Positions 1 to 12,700 of a DNA stretch of 64,000 nt are shown here, piece after piece. The notes below the pieces were generated by a model. That model was not told where the DNA came from. It searched no databases and was given only the letters and a program-made list of their open reading frames with translations. This DNA is from Ignelater luminosus (lineage: Eukaryota > Arthropoda > Insecta > Coleoptera > Elateridae), in NCBI GenBank assembly GCA_011009095.1, contig VTPC01091015.1:31282-95281 (forward strand), written 5' to 3'. The position numbers were made by a program, and so were the translations under genes. The stretch's first letter is position 1. Every line of letters begins with the position of its first letter.

Positions 1-948
1 TGTTTCAATCGTTTCGATTGACACAATAAACTTCAAGCTAACTTGGTAATTTAATACCGTGTATATCTGGCGATTTATATACATTTGGGGTGGTGATTGT
101 AACCTTCACGAGTTTAACTGACAAACAGTGAAACAAGAGAAAATAAGCAATTCAAATTCTGACAGGATGTTCTTATAATATCGTACAAACGGATTGCGCA
201 AGGTTAACAAGCAATCTTTCAAAAAGGGAATTTATGTGAAAAACATAGAGAAGTAGGAAAGTATTACATGGAGTTTAAGGAGATCAAAGCCGTCTGAATA
301 GTGGCAAATAAGAAAAAAACACAAAACGTTATTAAAGGTAATATCTCAAGCATTGGGAATTCTGCTACAACTGGACATCAAGTCTGTTTAATTCTCGGAG
401 TATATACTATAGTCCGTGGTCATGAGCAGGCACATGAACTCGTTGAACTTGAAATACAGATTGCTTTCTTTAGAAGGTCAGTACTATAAATTCTCTTTTA
501 GACATAAGACAAACTGTCTAGATTAAAAAGTAATCCAGTAATAAATGTAGAGAAGGACCGTATTTCGTCAGAATTAGGAAGCAGTAAAGAAGGTCTTAGA
601 GAAATGTCAGAAATATGGATCAAAACAATTTTTAGTATGTGGTTTATGAGCTGATATTTTAACTGTAATAATTTTAGAGAAACTCACCGAGAGAGTCAAG
701 GAAGATCTAGTAGATGATGTTAGAGGTAGTTGAAATGAAGACAGACAGTAGACGAAACACGACTGTGGATATCGATTTGTAAATTCTAGCTTTTCCACAA
801 CTGTACTGCAACTAGGAAACATTCACACTGTACTACAGGTAGTGTACAAATAGGACACTGAGCAAAAAGCAAAATTTAAAAAGTCATTTTAAGCGTACTA
901 TTGCAGAAAAGGCCTATCATCAAGGTCATTAATCATAGTTCTAACATA
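1..948. other. AT-rich non-coding flank
   Basis: No supported gene. The only open frames are short and carry no recognisable motif. The stretch is AT-rich and lies to the left of the hAT insertion. Given the complexin exon at 19.3 kb on the minus strand, it may be part of that gene's long downstream intron, but this is inference. Confidence 0.5.
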
Positions 949-956
949 TCTCCTTC
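949..956. repeat. Left 8-bp target site duplication of the hAT element
   Basis: TCTCCTTC directly precedes the left terminus CAGGGCCGTAGCTAG and recurs exactly after the right terminus at 3004-3011. An 8-bp duplication is the hallmark of hAT insertion. Confidence 0.93.
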
Positions 957-3003
957 CAGGGCCGTAGCTAGGGGTAGGCAGAATAGGTACCTGCCTAGGA
1001 GCGCAAGAGGCAAGGGGCGCAATAAGAGCGCTAGGGAGAAATGTAATTTCTTCGCACTAAAAGAAACACGACTGAATAAAGAACCATAACAAAAATAATT
1101 TATCTGCTTAAAAGTACCTGTTCTCTGCAACTTTTTGTCTTTTTAAAAAACAAATAGGCAGTAGTAGTACAAATAGGATTTTTATTGAATTTATGACTAA
1201 TACAAGGACAGTAAGTTTTCATAATCAACACATGTTTAGAATTCTTGAATTTTAAGAAAAGGAATAAAAGAGGGTTTAAGGAGTAGGTCTGAAAAGAGAT
1301 AAAGACTTTTTCGGACTTTTGGCAGCACAAAAGGCCCTGTACGTGGAGATCATTTAGAGTGGTATCCTATAAAAAGACATAGACAGTTTTCTAAAAACTT
1401 TTCTTGCAGAATCTTACTGAATGGAGATAGTGTTCACAGGAATTCGATTTTTTACTGTGTAGAACGCGATGCAGCTTATTGTTTTCCTTGTTTGTTGTTT
1501 GGACTAGGCAGTACCCGATTCTCTATGCCGAAAACAGAATTTAGCGACTGGCGTAACATTGGAGCCAAAATAAATTTGCACGAAAATTCGGCTTCCCATA
1601 AAAAACGTGTTATCGACTTAAAAACCTTTCAAGTGAATATCGGCCAAAATCACTTTGTTACTGAAGACATCCAAAACAATGATTATTTCCAAAACGGAGA
1701 ATTGAAAACATATTTTAAAATGCATTTTGGATGCAATTTTGTTTTGCATAAAAAATAATGAGGCGTTGAGAGAATTCGTTGAAAAAATTGTACACCCAAA
1801 TTTCGGAATATTTTTTACAAACAATAGAGCTGCTAAGCCATTATGACCCCATCATTAAATATCACATGAACTCAGAAACAAATCAGCAAAATCTTTCGCC
1901 CCACAAATTCAAAACGAACCCATTGCAATAGTTGGAGTTGCTGTCCAAAACCGAATCAGAAATAAATAGTTCACTGTCATTTTGGATAGAACTACTGACG
2001 TATCTTATACAGAACAACTTTAATTTATTATTAGATATGTAGAAAAGAATAAAGATAAGTGTACGATTGTAGAGCGATTTTTGGGAATTTTTAGAGATAA
2101 AGGAGAAAACTGGTTATGCTTGGTCGAAAAAGAGTTAACAGTTTTGGATCTTGATATTCAACGCTAATATGGCTGGGCAACACCAGGGTGGTCAGACTAG
2201 AATATTAATAGGATATTGTCTCATGTTCAGCACACAATTTAAATTTAGTGGCGTTACACAGTGCCTCAGTTAACTATGACATAATCACCTTTTTCGGAAC
2301 AATTCTAAACCTTTTCGTTTCTGCGCACTCTACAATCAGATGGAAGAAACTTAAATGTATTAAAATTAACATTAAAGGAATTTAGTGACACTAGATTATC
2401 TTCGAGAACATTAGCCCTAAGAGCAGTGATCACTCAATTCAAAGACCTAGCACTTCTGCAAGAAATGACTGATCCAGCCATTTACTCTGTCGACAAGAAA
2501 AATTTTCAAAAAAAACCTCTGGCATTTTGAATTTGTGATTCGTTTAGTTTTTTGGTATTATGTTTTGAAAAAAATTAATAAAAGAAATCTTTTGCTACAA
2601 AAGAAGAATGTCACAGTTGATATAACGTGCAAACACATCAAAGGATTACTGGAAAAAATCAAGAATTTCAGAAACAATTATTCTGTTAAAACTGAGAGAG
2701 CTGCTTAGGATATATGCCATAATTATGATATTCCAATTGAACTCAAAGAAGTGCGCAAAAGAAAAATCAAGATTTGATTTACTTGTCTCAAGGAAGACCG
2801 TCTCATACAGCCCTAACTCTATAGAGAAGTTCAACACATAAATCTATATCATTTGAAACATATATTTCAGAATTTGCAGCACAGAAACTAACAAAAGTTT
2901 GTATCTGAAATGATTATTTCAATTAATTTAAATTTTCAAACGGAAATGGGGGCGCAAAAATGCCGACTTGCCTATAGTAAAATTTTGTCTAGCTACGGCC
3001 CTG
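957..3003 (+). mobile_element. Degenerate hAT-superfamily DNA transposon, complete ends
   Basis: The element is 2047 bp. Its left end begins CAGGGCCGTAGCTAG and its right end is the exact inverse, CTAGCTACGGCCCTG, giving a 15-bp perfect terminal inverted repeat. Both sides carry the identical 8-bp duplication TCTCCTTC. The interior holds a broken TTF-type zinc-finger/DUF4371-like transposase on the plus strand. Both the ends and the coding family agree with hAT. It is immobile now because the gene is full of stops and frameshifts, yet the duplication is still perfect. Confidence 0.93.
1331..2840 (+). pseudogene. Broken hAT transposase (TTF-type zinc finger, ZMYM1/DUF4371-like)
   Basis: An open stretch from about 1331 to 1758 reads, without a start codon, through the TTF-type zinc-finger region: VRGDHLEWYP, then CVERDAAYCFPCLLFG, then FSDWRNIGAKINLHENSASH. 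These cysteine and histidine clusters are typical of the N-terminal finger of DUF4371 hAT transposases and ZMYM1-like host proteins. Downstream, in shifting frames, come pieces matching the catalytic core: a strand near 1970-2010 leading to a Thr-Asp, NANMAGQHQG near 2160, a CSAHNLNLVALH-like segment near 2225-2260, and FEFVIRLVFWYVLKKIN near 2525-2575. At least six stops or frameshifts separate them. No functional protein is possible. Order and spacing fit a single ancestral transposase. Confidence 0.85.
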
Positions 3004-3011
3004 TCTCCTTC
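3004..3011. repeat. Right 8-bp target site duplication of the hAT element
   Basis: TCTCCTTC directly follows the right terminus and equals 949-956. Confidence 0.93.
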
Positions 3012-5133
3012 TCTCAAACTTTTAACTATCTCTAATAGTAATAATAACTGATCAAATCAACTAAAATTATTTTAGAAGAGTAGATATATTGTTCTCTAAA
3101 CTCTTTGATAATCTCCTTTTTTTGACATACATCAGTATCAACAAGCCACTTTGGCATTTAAAATCAGTTAAATCGTTTGGATCTCCTAGTTCTATTTTAT
3201 TCTCACTATTTTATGTGCACACAGTAACTTAAACTAAAAAATAAAATAAAAACGTTTTAAATTCTCTAAAGTTAAAAAAAGTTACTACACCAGAAAAAAA
3301 GCTGCGTTAACCACAACAAATTGTACGAACAAAACAAACATAAGGGAGAAACGAAAAATGAGTTTCCCTAATGAAATTTTTGTGGTTTCTTCCTACTAAA
3401 TCATAATGCAAGTGGTTTTAAAGTTACTGAAATTTTTTTTTAGAAAAATTAAAATAAAATATGTTAAAAGCAGTAAAACATTAAGTATACAAATGATTTA
3501 TGTCCGTGAATATGATAAATAATTCTTGGAATGGGTTTTAATTGCTTTAATCCAAAAAGGGATAGGATTAGAAACTTTAAAGCAACACACAGGAAGTGTC
3601 TCATTAGTTTTGATTTCTCTTTACGAGTGCGATGCGTTAAAATTAATGTTTACTTTAGATTTAACCCCTTTTCCACCCTAGTGATTACCAATTACATTTT
3701 CGCCATTACAGAGGAGATATAGTATTTTGTGGTAAATTTCATTAAAGTTTATCGAAATTTGTTATCCAGTGAAAATAGCTAGGCTACATTTGCGGGATAA
3801 TCAGAATTTGCAAACTGACATTATACATGCAATTTTCCTTTTTGCAAAATTTTATTTTCTTCCATATATTGAGGGAGAGACACTTAATCAAATACAGGGT
3901 GATTTAATTTACATATCTAGCAGTAAGCAAATAGCGCATTTGGTAATTATGGGTTGTTGTGGCAGACAGATTGTAATTAAGTGTTCAAATAGTAGAAGGC
4001 AGTTTTAACTTTACGGGAAATAAAATTTATCATTGGAGGCCGCAATATTATCATCATTGTAGTTTTTATTTTAATGACATTATGTTGTCTTTCTTTTCTG
4101 GTTTTTAGAGATAAGAGAATTATAATGAGAAACAAAATGATACACACAAACTCAAATAGTATCGATCTCGATAGGTATCTACTTATTTCGATGGCCGTGG
4201 TCTGTTAACAAGCCAATAACAATTTCTTTTTTTTTTCTCTTTTTAAGTAACGAGCTTGTAGTAAATACAGAGAAGAATCTTAGTCGGAAACCTTGTGTTT
4301 CAGATTTGATTTACTGACGCTTCTAGATCTACTTGTAGATAACACTATTTAAAAACAGTAAAAATTAAACCCAGGAGTTTTTAGACATTGGTTAATAGTG
4401 TATGATTTAATAAACATAAAGGTTACCCCTTGCTGATCTAGCCCATCCTCTGTTTCTCCAAATGCTGTGAAAAGTTCTTATCCTCGCCTTTACATTTATA
4501 TATCTACACAAAACAGCACTTAGGGCAGGTTGTACAAATTGAGTTCAACTTCATAGAGACAATTGTTACAATAATAGCTTCCATGCAGTTGAATCTCGAT
4601 TAAAATCTGAACTTAGTTGGCACAATCCGCTCTTAGTGTTAACTAGTATTAAAGGAAGATTAATCGTAAACTTTCAGCAGTCTCAAGTTATTCTCCTTCA
4701 TATCTTACTGACGTTCCGAGTAAAAGCACAAAGATAACCAATCAAATAAAAGAAAAACAGTTCTGGTATCTTCAGTCTATGATTGATAGACTGTAGCAAG
4801 TAAATCTGATACATCACAGACGATGAAAATTAATTATGAATGAGAATTTTTATAATGAAGAGTTTGTTACAAAAAATGGAAAAAGCACTTTACTATCACT
4901 CTTCTGAAATGCGATTTCTAAAATTATCTAAATGGTTTACTTAAAACTATTTTTAAAAGTAATGTATAAGGAAAACGTTTAATTAATTTTAGTTAGTTTA
5001 GAATTTAGTTCATTGTTGTATAAGAAAATAAAGGCCCCTGTGTTGATTTTGCTGAAAGCAATGTTAAATTTAAAACCATCTGATGATAATTACATTACAA
5101 TGCGAGCAGGTCCATACAAAATAATTTTATATC
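3012..5133. other. AT-rich non-coding stretch
   Basis: No supported gene or repeat. Open frames at 3531-3722 and 3769-4008 have no motif and look like chance. Confidence 0.5.
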
Positions 5134-5334
5134 ACACCACCTCTCTCTGTAATTTTCTAAAAGAGCTTTCTTGATCTTGAGCTACTACAAGAAGCAGAGT
5201 ATCGTCAGCAAATGCAGCAAAAACTATATCTTCTTGTACTGGTGCGTCGCTGGTGTATAGTAGATGCAGGATGGGTCCAAGAACGCTGCCCTGAGGCACA
5301 CCCGCTGTTACGGTTTCAATTTTGTCTAAAGCAT
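5134..5334 (-). pseudogene. Fragment of a Jockey-like LINE reverse transcriptase
   Basis: The minus strand encodes about 67 residues that include TVTAGVPQGSVLGPILHLLY, then a short insert, then FADDTLLLV. GVPQGSxLGPxLxxLY is the conserved RT block that precedes the catalytic FADD motif, and the spacing between them is normal for the Jockey group of non-LTR elements. The frame is open from about 5334 down to a stop near 5134, and both flanks lose similarity. It is a small dead scrap with no start and no other domain. It is clearly different from the LINEs at 14-17 kb and 27-31 kb. Confidence 0.85.
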
Positions 5335-6122
5335 TAGCGTCGAGAATTGCCGTCTAAGTCATGCTTTAGCAGAATAAATTTGTAAAATTCAATTCTCTAT
5401 AAATTTTTATCAGGTGATTGTTTAGATCTCGTAAAAATTTTATCACTCTTTTTGCGCTGACCTTCCTTTATTCACTTAATTTTTTTGGTATTCGGATGCT
5501 GATGTTTGTTCTTTTATTTTCATGCTTTTTTCTTTTTCTTTTTCTTTCCGTTTTCCTGTTTATCTTATTTTTTTCGTCTTTTCGACCTTGGTGTTTCTTT
5601 CTCCAAAGAGAAAGGGCTGACAAAATCATTTCTTTGGGAGTTTCTGTGGACCAGCCATACCGACTACTTGGAGGCGTCAGATCCTGGGTATGTGGTTACT
5701 ATTACTTTTGTTTGTGAGCTGACAAGAAGAAGAACCGGAATTCTTACTTGCGTGATTAATTTCCCTTCTTGTTGTAATTCGCTAATTAATGGAATTTTTA
5801 TAAGTTAGTAAGATATACTGAATTTTTTGCATTAGAGAGATTTGTCCAATTAAAGCAATCGGCACAATTTTTGTTGTCCGATAATTTTTATTTGCTGCAC
5901 GATACTATAGCAAACTTTTCTAAAATTCAACGTAGTAAATGTTTAAGAGTTTATTTCATATGTAATTTCATTTCACCATGAATTTTAATTCTTGATCAAT
6001 TTTTGCCAATTTGTAAGTTTGGGCTTCGCCCGTTTAACTTCTTAAAAAATGCACATGTAATCGCAGATTGAGTACGAAAAATTATCTAATTTTACTTTTA
6101 CAAAGTAAATTGCAGACATATA
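5335..6122. other. AT-rich stretch with T-rich tract
   Basis: A thymine-rich tract at about 5500-5590 yields two overlapping phenylalanine-rich open frames (5418-5808). Their composition is explained by the tract and no domain is visible. Nothing else is supported. Confidence 0.45.
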
Positions 6123-6124
6123 TA

Positions 6125-6142
6125 GGGTGGTCAGAAAGTCCC
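6125..6142 (+). repeat. Single mariner-like terminal repeat end
   Basis: GGGTGGTCAGAAAGTCCC, preceded by TA, has the form of a mariner terminal repeat (compare the ends at 15422 and 16714). No inverse partner or transposase was seen nearby, so it is at best a solitary end of a decayed mariner. Confidence 0.35.
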
Positions 6143-6145
6143 TAT

Positions 6146-7989
6146 TTGAAAGCGCTTCCAAATAACACTTCGTCAGCCCCCTTCACCGACGTAACTAGTG
6201 AATATAACAATAAATAAAGACAAAAATTAATATTGTCTCTCCAACAAAGTTTGAAAAATTCGTACAAGCATTGACTATCATACTTCCAAACGATCGTTTT
6301 GTCCTTGTTTGGACTCATCAGTGGAGGATAATGAAAGTCAATGCTTTGCCCTTTTAATAGTGAATATAACTTTAGACTGCGCTATTGCGATTGACTTTTG
6401 CCTTTTTTTTGTATTATTTCGTTTAATTCCGCCGAGTCAGCTATTCTGTCTGCAAATCTTCCTTTTTCCTTTTGCTATTTTTTTTTGTAATCATATTCTT
6501 AATTGCTCTACATTGATTTTACTTAAGGCACTTTTGTATTATTTAATGTTTGATATTTTGGGCTATTTGCTGTGCTAATTTAATTAACTTAATTGATATT
6601 TCTTTGTGTTATTGATTATTTATTTTTTTTTGCATTACTATTGTCTGGCTTGAGGCGTTCTGGCGCCTTAAATAAATTTGGACATTGTCAAGCTATCGTG
6701 TTTTATTGATCACCAGATTTCGTTGTGGGAGCTTGCTTAATTTTCAGATATCCTGGGGAACCCCGACCTCGCCGGCGAGCTACAGAGGCTCCGTTAACAA
6801 CGGAAAGCAGGTATCACCGCTTTTATTTCTTTCAAGTCATACGAATATTATTAGTACGCTAGAGTCGGTAGTTCTATACTAAAACAAAGTCGATAAACCT
6901 ACATGCAACAAACACTTCATTTGGAGAGGGCGAGATCATCGCATCATGGGATTCCCACAACTCAGAAGACCAGTCACACATCAATCACAGCCCCGAACGA
7001 CACGTCACTAAGTGAACCTAGAAACGCACAAGATATTTTAACTTCAACCAAGGTTAAAGGTGACTAGACAGACCCTATCTGATAAAACATTAATTTTGGT
7101 AATAAAAAGTCAAATTGGGATTGGACTTTAAGTCCTAGACATGCTAGATGCCTTTGGATCAGATTCATCCGACAATTTATGCGTCAAAGGAGAAATCTTT
7201 AGTCAAAATAAAAAAAAGTGAACCTAGACACGATAGATTATGTCGTAACATCCGACAAAACAGTCCCCTTGGAATGAATATCAACTCAAGAGAATACGAT
7301 ACTAAAATATCAAAAATAGACTTTAAGTTAACAAATCCCGAAGACAAGATCTCGAAACGTCAAAGTTCGATACTGAAACAAAAGAAGTCTCAAAACATCA
7401 ATGGCCTCACGCATTGAACTGCTAAAATCTGTAAAGATCACAAAGCGAAACGACAATCAACACTTGGCTAAAGAGAACCTAAATAAAATGACAAAAAGCC
7501 AAATCAATTTCAAATGTCAAAGATCCACCAAAGAACTCAATACGGCGATACTGCCAAAATCTGCCACTACGACAAAATGCAAATCAGCAACAATGCCAAC
7601 GAAAAGTTATAAAAGGTACAAAATAAAATTGAAAAGAGAAAATCGGTGAGAAAAAGTCGACAAACAGCAAACAAAATCAGGCCCACCATAACTTAAATCC
7701 AACATACGAAATCAGGCATATAAAATCGAGTCCCAGCACGTTGGAGTCCAAAAATCTGTAAAAGCCTCAAAACAAAATGGCCGAAAAGTCTAAACAGCCA
7801 ATGGAAAATCTAGATCGGCCAAACTATATCAAACTAAACAACTAAATGGCCAAAACACGTTGGGCAACAAAATCCTGATCAGCAATACTGCTAAGCAAAC
7901 ACTATAACACGGGAAAAAAAATCGGTAAACGACAATCAGCCAAACAGCTAAATTAAACCAAACAACTGAATCGGCAAAACCGCTAAATC
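6146..7989. other. Non-coding, possibly LTR-retrotransposon derived
   Basis: No gene is recognised. TGGCGCC at 6661-6667, preceded by GTTC, resembles the primer-binding sites described at 8200, 34136 and 57626 and points toward the minus-strand copy at 8206. From about 6900 to 7990 the plus strand is rich in A and C, with many irregular AAAATCGGC- and GCCAAA-like words. The lysine-rich open frames at 7148-7417 and 7401-7649 follow from that composition and show no domain. Confidence 0.35.
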
Positions 7990-8206
7990 GGCACTACTTT
8001 GGGCGTCAAAATTCTGTAACGGTAAAAAGCTGAAAAAGAGGCCTAGTTCACGTATAAGCCAGAAATCGAAAGGTGTTCAATCCCGTAGCTCTAAATCGGA
8101 GATGTGCGGTTTCAAATACAGTATATAACCCAAATAATTATATTCTTACTTGAACCTAAAGCTTAAATCTCAACTAAAAACCAAAAAAGATTCCTAGAAG
8201 GCGCCA
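7990..8206 (-). repeat. LTR-retrotransposon leader (primer-binding site plus conserved block), copy 1
   Basis: Read on the minus strand, TGGCGCC at 8206-8200 is followed by a leader. It contains a GTAAGA donor-like site (8149-8144) and then the block CTCCGATTTAGAGCTACGGG (about 8100-8080). The same order occurs on the plus strand at 57626-57800 and, more diverged, at 34136-34290. TGGCGCC is complementary to a common tRNA 3' end and is a frequent retroelement primer-binding site. The upstream LTR is not recognisable here because the P-type remnant lies next to it. Confidence 0.5.
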
Positions 8207-8330
8207 GAACTGAAATTAAAAGAAAGAAACCAACATTTCAAGATAGAATAAAATAATAAACTACAGTTTCATCGGTAAATCCTGACCTACCAGAAGAAAA
8301 AAAAACTTCATATACTATATTAGAAAATAA

Positions 8331-9775
8331 AAATAAACAACTTGTAGAGAAATATAAAATATTAATATTGAAATGCAATAAACTTAAAAGCAATTTAAAA
8401 ACTTCAAAGCAACTTACAAAAAAATTTAAAAAGGAAGTAAATTTTTATCTAGATTAAATAATGTGGAAGAGAAAAATTATTATCTGTTGAAGTCAGTTTT
8501 AAATGATGTTTAAAGGGTTGTAAAGTTTGAGACAAGGTCTAACGAAACTATTAGAAATGCTATAAAATTAAGATTTTCTTTTGGTGCGAAAGGTTATCGA
8601 AAATAAAATTCCTTTGCCTTATATTTAAACATTGACAAAAAGACTTCAAAATTTGCAATTTCATTTTGTTTTTTTAGAGCTTAAAATAAAATCATCCAGG
8701 TCCAAAGAAATAAAGTATAAAATTATTCTAGATAAAAAGGCTGTAACTCTTAACAATATTTTTGATAATTCCACTAGCACTTTGCCAGATCATGAAGGTG
8801 TAGCTCAAAAGCACTGATAATTATGCTTGCAGGAATGTCTCTTATCATTTAACTGGTAAGATAATTCAGGTGTAATTATAATTTTATTAATCAATTTTTC
8901 ACTTTTAGGAGATAAGATTGATGGAACAGTGTTTCATGTAGTCAAGCACTATGGAAGAAATGGGGTAGTACTGGAGGTTGATACCTGCAGTGACAAATTT
9001 TATTGTCCACCCTTTGAAAGCAGATAGGTGTATTTCTGTGATACCAGATGTATCACATTTATTGAAGAACATAAAAAATATCCTTGTGCAAATGCAGGTT
9101 ATTGCAGACAATATTAAACAAAATTACAGTTTACTTACTGCAGAAGTAAACATTGAACATATTTATGATATAATAAGGTATTAAGACAAATCTCACTTTT
9201 TATTTAACCAAAATTAACAGAAAAATACTTATGGCCAGATCACTTTAATAAAATGAAGGTATCTACGGCAACAACTATTATTAATCGAGATTTAAGTTCT
9301 GCTTTAAAACTTTTGTCCACCGAGCTAAACAATCCTGAATGCTTAACCACAGCATGCATGGTACATTGATTTAAGTTTACGTTGATGACTTCTAGATATG
9401 TCAAAACAGCGATAAGTAATTTGTCATCGGCTGTGTATGAGGAAACACAGCAGTTCCTTGAAGATTATATGTCCATTACTTGTGACTTATACTACATTGG
9501 GAAGAATTGTTCTTGGAAACCAACTCAAACTGGTGCTTTAATAGCAACACGTTTAGTTCTTAATTTATAGCATATCATTTTAAATCAGAAAAAGTTTGTA
9601 TCGTTACTAACATCTAGTTTCACACAAGATTGCTTGGAAAATTTCTTTATTTAGTTGTGTAAGAACCAAACAGAAAATACCTAACGCTGTTCAGTTTAGA
9701 AATAATATTAAGCTTATTTCAGTGTCGCAATATTTAAAAGATGACAGATCAGTAACTATAATCAATTATTGATGA
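8331..9775 (+). pseudogene. Broken P-element/THAP9-type transposase
   Basis: Order of pieces: a lysine-rich coiled coil (8331-8450); RFSFGAKGYRK (about 8570-8600); IPLPYI-TLTKRLQNLQFHF (about 8610-8660), matching the P-family IPLPSxRTL block; TLPDHEGVAQKH (about 8780-8815); a CLQECLLSFN-like segment then GDKIDGTVFHVV; PDVSHLLKNIKNILV (9040-9090), the hallmark PHLLKNIK motif; WPDHFNKMKVSTATTIINRD (9232-9290); LTTACMVH and LMTSRYVKTAISNL (9340-9425); WKPTQTGALIATRLVLNL (9516-9570); and SSFTQDCLENFF (9614-9650). The order is that of P and THAP9 transposases. The N-terminal THAP zinc finger was not found. Multiple stops and frameshifts make it dead, and terminal repeats were not identified. Confidence 0.88.
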
Positions 9776-12700
9776 TAACGACCTTTTTTATTTATATATT
9801 AATTGTTGTTAACGGGTTTGTAGGTCTTTATTTAATAAAACGAAGTTAGTTCCAAGCTTTCGTATAATATTTATACTTCTTCAGGGAGATAATTGTAAAA
9901 AAAGAAAAGATTCTTTTATAATAAATAATTAGTAATAAACTGACCTTGAGCATGGCTTTACCCTGATGTAATTTAGGTATCCCACTCGACGCCCAAACGA
10001 CCTTGCGCCCAAGCGGCATAGACCCTCTTAGTTTTTAAATTTCCTAATGAAAAGTCTAAATGATTTTTGTTGATGAAATGTTTGTAAATTTAATGTAAGA
10101 AAGTTAATCTTAGCTCAGGATACCATTTTGTTAGTTTTTTTCTTTTATGTACACAATTAGTGCTAGAACGACTTTATGTAGGATAATATTTGGCTGAACA
10201 AAAGCAAAGCAGGACCTGTGGTTTATGTTAGAAGACATGCTAAAATGCAACTTGCATTATGCATATCAAGTGCAACAACAAAGTGCATAATCATCAAAAT
10301 CGACATACTGTAAGATGATGACACATTTGTTATTCACCATCAAACCTACGTTGATTTATAAAACTATTTTTATTTTTACAGAAAAATGTTGAATTAATCT
10401 GCAGATGTTAGTAAGACGTCAGAAATTAAAAATGCAATAATTTTAACATTATTTCTACGCCATTCTCTTTTTGCAAGTTACCAAACATTCTTATACAAAT
10501 AGAGAACGCAGTACTTACGAAGTTAGTAAAGAATTAAAAAGAAAAAGTTGAAAAGAAAAATTTGAAAAAGGCAGTAAATTAGAACTAATCAATATAAGTT
10601 TTTTATTTCATTATAGTTTTCAAGTTAATATTAGTGTTAGTAAATATTTTCTTGCAAAAAGTAGTAATAATCTTGGTGTTTTAAAATAAAACTATAATCT
10701 CTACAACTTAAAAAAATAAAAGGCAAAAGAAAACAAACAAAAAAGTGAAGCTATTCAAATATTGGACAGTTTTAGTGTTAGTATTTTAATTCTCTTATGT
10801 GAGTACAGTGCTATTATTTAGTTAATAAAGATTACTACATCATGAGAGATAGTAATTATGTAGCTAATACAAGTAGAATGATCTGATTACAATTACACAC
10901 AAATTTATCTTAACCATCTAATTGAATTTTACATTTTAAAAGGATCGTGTAGTGGCGTGGATGTAGAAAATTCCGAACGTACCTTAAATTCGTACGGGAG
11001 CCAGACTCGTGCATTAAACGTATACGACAAATATTTGTCACATCTCATGAGTCATGACACACAAAAATTACATACAGAAATTATAGCTTTGTTTGAGGGA
11101 GGATTCCGCTAGCACAAATAACGAGCAATATAGCACGTATTAGAGATATGGACTCAAATTTCACGCAAAATCTAAAATTCTATGTTTGTATAACATTAAA
11201 GATTAATTTACTAAACTAAGTACCTATCTACGATTTAGTATCAGTTCCATATCTGTATTATGTTCTACATTCTGTAAACTCTAACATTCCCTATTTCTAG
11301 ATTTTGGTTTTAGTACGGCAAAGCGGTATTAGAGAACTTTGAAAAGCGATTGGCTAATTGTAAGTCTCGTTATGTCGTTCTGAATTTAAATTTCTTTTTG
11401 TAACAAAGATAAAAACATATAGAAAAGAAAATTTATTTTCTGTTCTATTTTTTTAACATTGAGCTAATTAAAATCTTGCTAGCTCCAATCATTAGATTCC
11501 TCATAAATATCTAGATTTACCAAGATTGTAAACTCATGAGCTCAATAATTTACTGACAACGATTTAAACTAATAAGTACTAATAGGAGCGCTTCTAGTTG
11601 CGGTAAGTGAATCATCAATCGTTTCTCTTAACCTGTGACATCATTTTGGCAAGAGTTTAAGATGTTTGCACATTCGTTCTTTTTAACCTTCATACTGAAC
11701 GTATATACTTTGTGTTACACAGAGAGACAGAATATACTAACAAAATAATAATATATTTGTCGCTTTAATACAGTAATAATGTATTGTATTATAACTGGAA
11801 GTTGTGTGATATTGTGTTGTATTGCTTTATTGGTAGATACTATTTAAAAATTATACTGTAAAAGGTATTTTTAAAACATACTAGATGAGAGTACCCACAA
11901 TTATGTAAAATAATGCAATCTGCATAAAAGATTGCATATGCACTTAAGCTAACAAAGAATTAAATCATTGGATAATGAACTATGGCTCTGCAAAAACTTT
12001 TTACAGTTTGCTTTGATTTTTGCTTGTTTTATTAGTTTTGTGTAATGTATAAAAATCTTAATTGGTCATGTAATATTGTTACTTACAAAAAAGTTTTTTT
12101 AAATGTAAAATATTATTTCCCGTAGTAATTTTTTTTAAATTTCACAAACTTCAACACACAGGTGTGAGAGAAACGTTATTTAAGCGTAGTTTTTATTTTT
12201 TTAAAACACTTCCTGAAGCTGGTTATTATACCTTTGTCTAGGTTCAACGCTGGACAAAAAAGATAGGTAAAATGAAATTACCTGAAGATTAATACTAAAA
12301 TCAAGCTAAAGCTTGACATCAAAAATAGGAGACAGACGACAATTTTAAAAATTGCCGACACTGACATTTAGAAGAGAGTATTTCCGCATGAAATATGAAA
12401 AACCAAAAGTAATGAAAATATTTTCAATCTCATTGAAAAGTACATTTCAAACCTTAGAATGTGTGAGAAAAGAAACATCGACAGAATAAACTGCAGTAAG
12501 ATAGAAGCTTCTACGTTTCTGCATAACTTAAAGCTAGAGAGCGAGTTGTAACAAACAGTAAGTCGTACTCAACATGCACACGCACGTTAAATTAACGTTT
12601 GTGAATAATCAATGACCAACGTCTACGCCAAAGTGTAAATGTTGCGAGAATTGACGAAGTTTTCAACTTACATATTGAAAGTACGTTAATACATCGTTGA

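Noticed and set aside
2185-2205. AGGGTGGTCAGACTAG as a mariner terminal repeat
   Set aside because: It lies inside the hAT transposase relic, where it encodes part of the conserved core; resemblance is chance.
3531-4008. Plus-strand open frames of 63 and 79 codons
   Set aside because: No motif, no splice or promoter context; length is within chance for this composition.
5418-5808. Two overlapping open frames of about 100 codons
   Set aside because: Phenylalanine/leucine-rich because of a T-rich tract; no motif, signal or conserved domain.
7148-7649. Lysine-rich open frames of 89 and 82 codons
   Set aside because: Composition follows the A/C-rich repeat words of the region; no domain, and they lie in presumed retroelement leader DNA.
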